Positions 59,395 through 64,000 of a stretch of DNA of 64,000 nt are shown here, one piece after another; position 1 is the stretch's first letter; each line of letters starts with the position of its first letter. The DNA comes from Volutella citrinella (taxonomy: Eukaryota > Ascomycota > Sordariomycetes > Hypocreales > Nectriaceae). The DNA lies in assembly GCA_034401135.1 (NCBI GenBank), contig JAWZSP010000006.1, positions 124,001 through 188,000 on the forward strand, given 5' to 3'. Both the position numbers and the translations under genes were made by a program. Below the pieces are notes generated by a model. That model was not told the origin of the DNA. It did no database searches and worked only from the letters and a program-made list of their open reading frames with translations.

Positions 59395-61002
59395 TCATCT
59401 TCCCCATTTGCGAAGCTCCCAGTATCGCAGAGGAATATAAAATGCAGTGGTGACAACCAACGCAAGCATCCAACTGATATCAGTACCCGCATCCGAGCCA
59501 CCGATAGCCATGGCAATAGGCCCAACCCACCAGGTCTGGCTCATGCACATGAGAGCAACAACAGTCCCGATAATAGCGCTAATAGAGGCGGCGATTCCAT
59601 GGGGAAGCTCGCTCCTGTCGTTCCAAGCTTCCAGTTTGTAGTTCCAACCTCTGTGCCAAACGTAGTGCTCCACCAGAATGATGGTGGTGAGTGGTGTTAG
59701 ATAGTAGGCACACATATTCAAGAAGTTGCTCATGACAACCTCGAGGTGATCACGACCAGCAATGGCACACACCAAAAATACGATACCGCCAAGAAGCGAC
59801 CAAAGCATGCGGGGAACCCTCAAGGCCTTCTGCGATACCAGCTGAGCGCTGAGGCCGATGGAGTAAATACCACACACGATGACTGCAGCTGTAGAGATGG
59901 ACAGGAAGGCCCCAACCAGCTTTCCCAGTCCTCTAACGCCATCTCCATGGCCAGCAAAGACGGCACCAATCAGACCCCCCATTCCAGCCCGATCATATGC
60001 GGCCTGGAACCTGGTGTCCGGGCTTACAATCAGAGTGCCAACCGCAGCACCAAGAATCTCAATGAAGAACTGGCCGACAAAGAGACCGCCAAAGGTACTT
60101 CCAAAGACGGCCCAGTCACTCGTTGTCTCGGCCATGTAGACGCTGTAGTCTGCGGCGATGGGAGCCCAGGCAATCTGGAAGCCAAAGATGACGGTGCCAA
60201 AGCCGAGAACGGCAGCAGTCTCAGTTTTGCCACTGCCCATTGGGACGTTGACAAAGTGCTTGCCACCGAAACCAGCAAGAATGGCGAAGCAGATGCACAT
60301 GACCATCCACGAATATCGTTCGTAGATGTGGATGTACTTGTACCCGAGAGCGGCGACGACGATGGCAATAAGTCCAATGATGAGGACGCATACTGCTGAG
60401 GGCAATTTCCCTTCACCAACATCGTAGAGAATCGAGGTCCCGGAGAGGTCGTTGACGATGCCCCATCCAATCTGCATAACAATGTTGATGACAGCCAAGA
60501 CCTTGGAGGGAAACCACCCGAAAGAATATCGAGGCACGGCCATGGTCCGGAGCCCCGTTCGATGGCCGAAGCGTGCAACTGCTGCTGGGAACACGGAGCC
60601 GAGTAGGTTGAAGAACAGGATGCACAGGAACGAGTCCCACCATCCCAATGCGAAGACGGCGGGTCCCAGGTATCCCAGCGCAAGCGTGGCCGTGCAGCAG
60701 TTGGCGCTCAGGAAGATGAGGAATAGCGACCACGGACTCTGCTTGATGCGGGCGTGCTCGGGGACTCGCTCGGTGCCTGACTCTTCAGCACCGAGCTTTC
60801 GAATCCATCGTCGGGTCTTGGCCAGTATGCCGGTCTCGAGGTCGATGTCGACAACCTCGCCCGTCTTGGGCTCAGCCGCCTGCACCTGCTGGGTTTCAAT
60901 AGCAGTCTTCTTCATTTCCGTATCGTGTTGTTCCTGACTTGCAGCTGTCTGCAGCGGGCTTCCTCCGTTGTGGTCGGTGGCGGGGCTTGGATGCGAGGGC
61001 AT
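59395..61002 (-). CDS. Purine-cytosine-type NCS1 permease
   Basis: Proton symporter of the Fcy2 group, single exon, 535 aa, about 12 helices after a hydrophilic N terminus. Family landmarks are ARIKQSPWSLFLIFLSANC, GHRTGLRTM with RYSFGWFPSK, GWGIVNDLSGTSILY, GFQIAWAPIAADYSVYM and LVEHYVWHRGWNY. Fcy2-type proteins carry cytosine, adenine, guanine and hypoxanthine; related NCS1 members carry hydantoins, allantoin, thiamin or pyridoxine. Its place among oxidoreductases and hydrolases suggests it brings in the nitrogen-containing ring that this cluster degrades. Confidence 0.92.
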   Translation of the reverse strand: MPSHPSPATDHNGGSPLQTAASQEQHDTEMKKTAIETQQVQAAEPKTGEVVDIDLETGILAKTRRWIRKLGAEESGTERVPEHARIKQSPWSLFLIFLSANCCTATLALGYLGPAVFALGWWDSFLCILFFNLLGSVFPAAVARFGHRTGLRTMAVPRYSFGWFPSKVLAVINIVMQIGWGIVNDLSGTSILYDVGEGKLPSAVCVLIIGLIAIVVAALGYKYIHIYERYSWMVMCICFAILAGFGGKHFVNVPMGSGKTETAAVLGFGTVIFGFQIAWAPIAADYSVYMAETTSDWAVFGSTFGGLFVGQFFIEILGAAVGTLIVSPDTRFQAAYDRAGMGGLIGAVFAGHGDGVRGLGKLVGAFLSISTAAVIVCGIYSIGLSAQLVSQKALRVPRMLWSLLGGIVFLVCAIAGRDHLEVVMSNFLNMCAYYLTPLTTIILVEHYVWHRGWNYKLEAWNDRSELPHGIAASISAIIGTVVALMCMSQTWWVGPIAMAIGGSDAGTDISWMLALVVTTAFYIPLRYWELRKWGR

Positions 61003-61972
61003 TAGAAGCTGATTGGGCGAGGTCGATGCCGATGCTTTGCAGGAAAAGCGGCGCGGTCGGCGTTGCTGAAGCTGATCCGGACTCCACTACAAGGAGGGGT
61101 TGGCATGCAGTGTCTTACACCCAAGGGGGTTGGCAAGAAATGTCTTACAGCGAGAAGGGGTTCGCATGTGGTGGCGATTCAAATTACAGACTCTGCGAGC
61201 TCTCGTGCGGTGAGTTGTCTGATTTTTATACAGAGTCCACCCAAGTGTAACCACTGACGGGCGTAGCACCATGCGACAAGGCTCTGGTAAGTTGGGGTTC
61301 GACCGTGGCAATTCCAGCGTTTGCTTATCACAGATGCTGGACACTTGGCTGGACTATGGGCTAACTTGGCAGTCTAGTCGACGAGCCACTGATGGCCGCT
61401 GGTGGCCGATCACGCCCGATCCAAGATAAGCTGATTGGCGTAGAAGCTAGTGGGATCATGAGGTGGTAATGGCGAGCCCTTGCCGTCGCAATTGACAGAT
61501 ACCGACCCATTGGAAGAGCGTTTTTGCATTCTTTTGTCTCGCGAGATGAGAGCATCCGCGTTGTAGTTGGAAAGGTGCTCTCCTGCGCCTATTATTACAC
61601 TTACCAATACAAAGTTTCCGCTCTCCATGGACGCCTCTGTTGCGCATAACTCTATATGCGCTAGCTGTGGACTACTCCCCTCGCTTATCTGCCCATATCG
61701 GCCATTATCCCGGTCCCAAATTGACAACGGCCGACAGCGGAAGATAACGAATGGACATATCCGTGCTCAATCAAACAGATTATTAAGCTCATCGGCCGAG
61801 TTTACTCTCAGCTGTAAGTGCATTATTAGTCAGAGGATATCTGTAGACCCGTCGGCCGTGATGGGACAATGAGTTGGCTTCATATAGGAGCGTGCGACTT
61901 CCAACATCATTTAGCGAAGAAGTTCAAGATTCAGTATCCAACTAAAGTGAATTACTTCAATCTCATCCAAAG
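61003..61972. promoter_or_regulatory. Divergent promoter, permease / second SDR, rich in GGCCGA
   Basis: Five TCGGCC/GGCCGA elements in 970 bp: 61404-61409, 61698-61703, 61729-61734, 61792-61799 (TCGGCCGA) and 61852-61857. A degenerate 30-bp repeat lies at 61096-61165. No gene is supported. Confidence 0.5.
61096..61165 (+). repeat. Degenerate tandem repeat, about 30-bp period
   Basis: Just over two copies share GGGGTTGGCA and TGTCTTACA (starts 61096 and 61126), with a partial third at 61157. Location is the permease 5' region. Confidence 0.7.
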
Positions 61973-62995
61973 ATGCCTGCTTATAACCAAGATCCCAGCT
62001 CGTTTCGGGCACTGAGCGACCAGGTGGTTGTGCTGACTGGTGTGTGCACTCATCCTAATCACCCTACCCTGTCCATCCCCTGGGAGGGGGTCTTGCGGAG
62101 TGTTCGACTAACCAGCATCCTAGGGGGCGCACGGGGCGTGGCTGAATCCATCATCGGCTATCTCTTCGCCGCAGGCGCCCATGTCTTCTTTGGCGATATT
62201 GAGCAGGAGGCGTCTCAAAAGGTTGTCGCAAACTTGAAGTCGGAGAACCCATCTGCCACCAACAGCCTTGTCTTTGTTCCCTTCGATGCACGCAGCTACG
62301 CCGACAACCTGGCCCTGTTCAAAGCCGCTTACAAGGCTCACGACCGAGTTGACCATGCCATTTCTTGCGCTGCCGTTACTGAAAGCCTCAACTGGTATGA
62401 CGAGGAGTTGAATCTTGAGACAATCGAGACGGCTCCCCCGACCCTCATCGTTGACGTCAATTTCACCGGCGTTTTATACTTTGCTCGCATCGCCGCCGTG
62501 TATCTACGCCAAGGCAACGAGGAGCGCAAGCGGGATAAATCTATCCTCCTTGTTGGCTCCATCGCTTCGTTCAAGGAGCAAGCCGGCCTCTTCGTATACG
62601 GTCCTACCAAGCACGGCGTCATGGGCCTTTTCCGCTCAACCCAGAGCCTAATGAGCAAGCAGTTTGGCATTCGTAGCAACATGGTCAACCCTTCTCACGT
62701 CAACACTATCATGGGATCTGCCGTCCATGATCTGTGGGTAGCGCACGACCTGCCTGTGAACGAGGCCTACCACATTGCCGAGCATGTTGTCACTCTTCTT
62801 GCGAAACCCACAAAGGCCGATGGCAGTGTGGCTACTGGATTGGCCGTGTATGTCGAGGGTGGTAAAGGATGGGATATTGAGGAGGATTTGGACAATACCG
62901 ACCACCTTTGGATGGGAGAAGAGATGTCTCGTAACGCTGCCAGGATTGATGTAGCTCTCGGTACTGGGGTTAGCTGGAAGCCAACAAAGGAATAG
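61973..62995 (+). CDS. Short-chain dehydrogenase/reductase 2 (paralogue of SDR 1)
   Basis: Exons 61973-62039 and 62124-62995 give 312 aa. The glycine motif is split by the intron exactly as in SDR 1 (LTG / GARGVAE). The active site has Ser in LVGSIASF and the Tyr/Lys pair in YGPTKHG; GDIEQEA marks the cofactor site. Long shared blocks with SDR 1 include LYFARIAAVYLRQG, SFKEQAGLFVY and KHGV(M/L)GLFRS. The carboxyl tail again reads YVEGGKGWDIEEDLD. The two enzymes probably act on successive or stereochemically different intermediates of one pathway, or are a recent duplicate pair. Confidence 0.93.
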   Translation: MPAYNQDPSSFRALSDQVVVLTGVCTHPNHPTLSIPWEGVLRSVRLTSILGGARGVAESIIGYLFAAGAHVFFGDIEQEASQKVVANLKSENPSATNSLVFVPFDARSYADNLALFKAAYKAHDRVDHAISCAAVTESLNWYDEELNLETIETAPPTLIVDVNFTGVLYFARIAAVYLRQGNEERKRDKSILLVGSIASFKEQAGLFVYGPTKHGVMGLFRSTQSLMSKQFGIRSNMVNPSHVNTIMGSAVHDLWVAHDLPVNEAYHIAEHVVTLLAKPTKADGSVATGLAVYVEGGKGWDIEEDLDNTDHLWMGEEMSRNAARIDVALGTGVSWKPTKE

Positions 62996-63228
62996 ACACT
63001 ATTAGTTAGCGAATCAAACCGATATTGCTTCAACAAAGCGTCCCATTTTCAACTGCTCTTGTAATGCCTGAGAGCTAAACGCGTAGTAGTCCAAACAGTT
63101 GCTCAGAGTGTCGAGCCTAAAGGGCTTCCTCTCTGGGAGAAATGGCAAACATATACAAGTCATCGAATAGAAGTTGAGAACTTGAGATGGAAATTTTGGA
63201 ATATTCAGTTTCGTTACTAAACTACCGA

Positions 63229-64000
63229 TCATTGTTTGCGAGCACTTTCCTGAACTGCCAGCCACGCAGTCGCGATATCCTCACACTTGCAAAACTCCAC
63301 CGCCTCCCCAAAGCCCTTGAGCCAGGCGATAAATCGGTCAACCATGCCAATAATATGAGCAAGTCCAGTCACATCAGGATGAACCAAGATGGGGAAGACA
63401 AAGTCAGCAGCATCAGTGCCCTCCAGGGTACCTTGCTCCCAAAGCCACATGAACTTGTCCTTCCACATCTGCTCCACAGTATGTGTAGAAACATAGCCCA
63501 TGCTGTTGGCAAGGTGAGGCAGATACATCATTGGCATCATGTCCTCGTTATACCAGCCGCATGGCAACTCCACCAGAGGATGCTGGCCTTCAGGATATCC
63601 CTGTGAGGCAATTGTGGATGGCGCCAACCAAGAAGATGCGGGCTGGGACCAGTCAATTGGTTTGATCGGAGGATCACTTGGGGTAAAGTAAGGCTGAGAA
63701 TCGTGGTGCATCATGGAAGAGTCGTAAAGGAAGCCATGCTCACGCAAGAGCTTGACAGTGGTCTCCCTAATAGTGTACATAGGAGCACGATAACCCTTGG
63801 GCGGTTTGCCGGTGAGTTTGGTGGCAACATCAATGCTACGATAGAGTATTAGCATGTAATGGAGAAGAAAAAACCCAGTTGGTTCACTCACCACTTAAGC
63901 AGGACCTCGCGCTCTTGCTCCTCCGTCATTTGATAGATGCCTTCGTGGGCATAGCCATGCAGAGCGACCTCGGCTCCAGCCTCAACCACGGCCTTGGCAG
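63229..64000 (-). CDS. CE4 deacetylase / imidase-like protein, 5' part outside window
   Basis: Metal-dependent hydrolase of the polysaccharide-deacetylase fold. Visible exons are 64000-63892 (continuing past the window edge) and 63835-63229, about 237 residues. The metal-site motif is LHGYAHE, with H-x3-H. YRAPMY is the substrate-groove motif, FLYDSSMMHHD and LVHPDV follow. The YDSS block and the lack of a signal or chitin-binding module in the visible part fit the HpPgdA/PuuE/imidase branch, which includes enzymes opening cyclic imides or allantoin, better than cell-wall chitin deacetylases. That fits a cluster with a nucleobase-type permease. Start and N-terminal Asp are not visible. Confidence 0.82.

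Overview
The window reads as nuclear DNA of a filamentous ascomycete (Pezizomycotina, probably a Sordariomycete). Genes are spaced at about one per 2 kb. Most are split by one to four introns of roughly 45-120 bases with GTRNGT-type donors and YAG acceptors. The gene content is typically fungal: Zn2Cys6 regulators, NLR/HET/HeLo proteins, RTA1, PLAC8 and small secreted cysteine-rich proteins. There is no rRNA, tRNA, CRISPR array, transposon or telomere repeat that I can support. Exon joins below were worked out by hand from reading frame and splice signals. For every complete multi-exon gene the joined length is a multiple of three.

Layout. (1) 0.2-6.3 kb: an amino-acid/GABA-type permease, an aldehyde dehydrogenase and a Zn2Cys6 regulator. 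The permease/dehydrogenase promoter carries two near-identical CGG-N8-CCG elements. (2) 6.9-14.1 kb: one very large NLR-like gene, PNP-like domain, NACHT, ankyrin repeats and a C-terminal HET domain. One of its introns has no usable AG acceptor. (3) 14.2-15.1 kb: a short Zn2Cys6 protein whose zinc cluster lacks one cysteine. (4) 16.1-26.0 kb: a carbohydrate-use block with an MFS sugar porter and an intracellular GH3 glucosidase on a shared promoter holding a CGG-N11-CCG site, a PLAC8 protein, a tannase/feruloyl esterase and another Zn2Cys6 regulator. (5) 26.5-33.3 kb: a divergent pair, a protein kinase-ankyrin protein and a HeLo-like pseudokinase, with four CACGT cores in 300 bp of shared promoter. 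(6) 35.0-40.3 kb: two small secreted cysteine-bearing proteins around a secreted subtilase with a proline-rich N-terminal half. (7) 41.6-50.8 kb: an NCS1 permease, a 2-oxoglutarate dioxygenase, an RTA1 membrane protein, a Fic protein, a metallophosphoesterase and a Dabb protein. (8) 51.4-64.0 kb: a probable catabolic cluster with two paralogous SDRs of identical gene structure, a Baeyer-Villiger-type monooxygenase, a Zn2Cys6 activator, a beta-lactamase-fold hydrolase, a purine-cytosine-type permease and a CE4 deacetylase/imidase-like protein cut by the window end.

How they may work together. Block 8 has the parts for import, oxidation, reduction and hydrolysis of a nitrogen-containing ring. 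TCGGCC/GGCCGA hexamers recur in every promoter of that block that lies fully in the window, next to its own zinc-cluster regulator. Blocks 2 and 5 look like non-self recognition and regulated cell death genes. The NLR joins a HET death domain to the C-terminal side of its ankyrin sensor. The kinase-ankyrin gene sits head to head with a HeLo-pseudokinase that has the MLKL-like domain order. These two, together with the block 8 cluster, are the strongest candidates for something not yet described.
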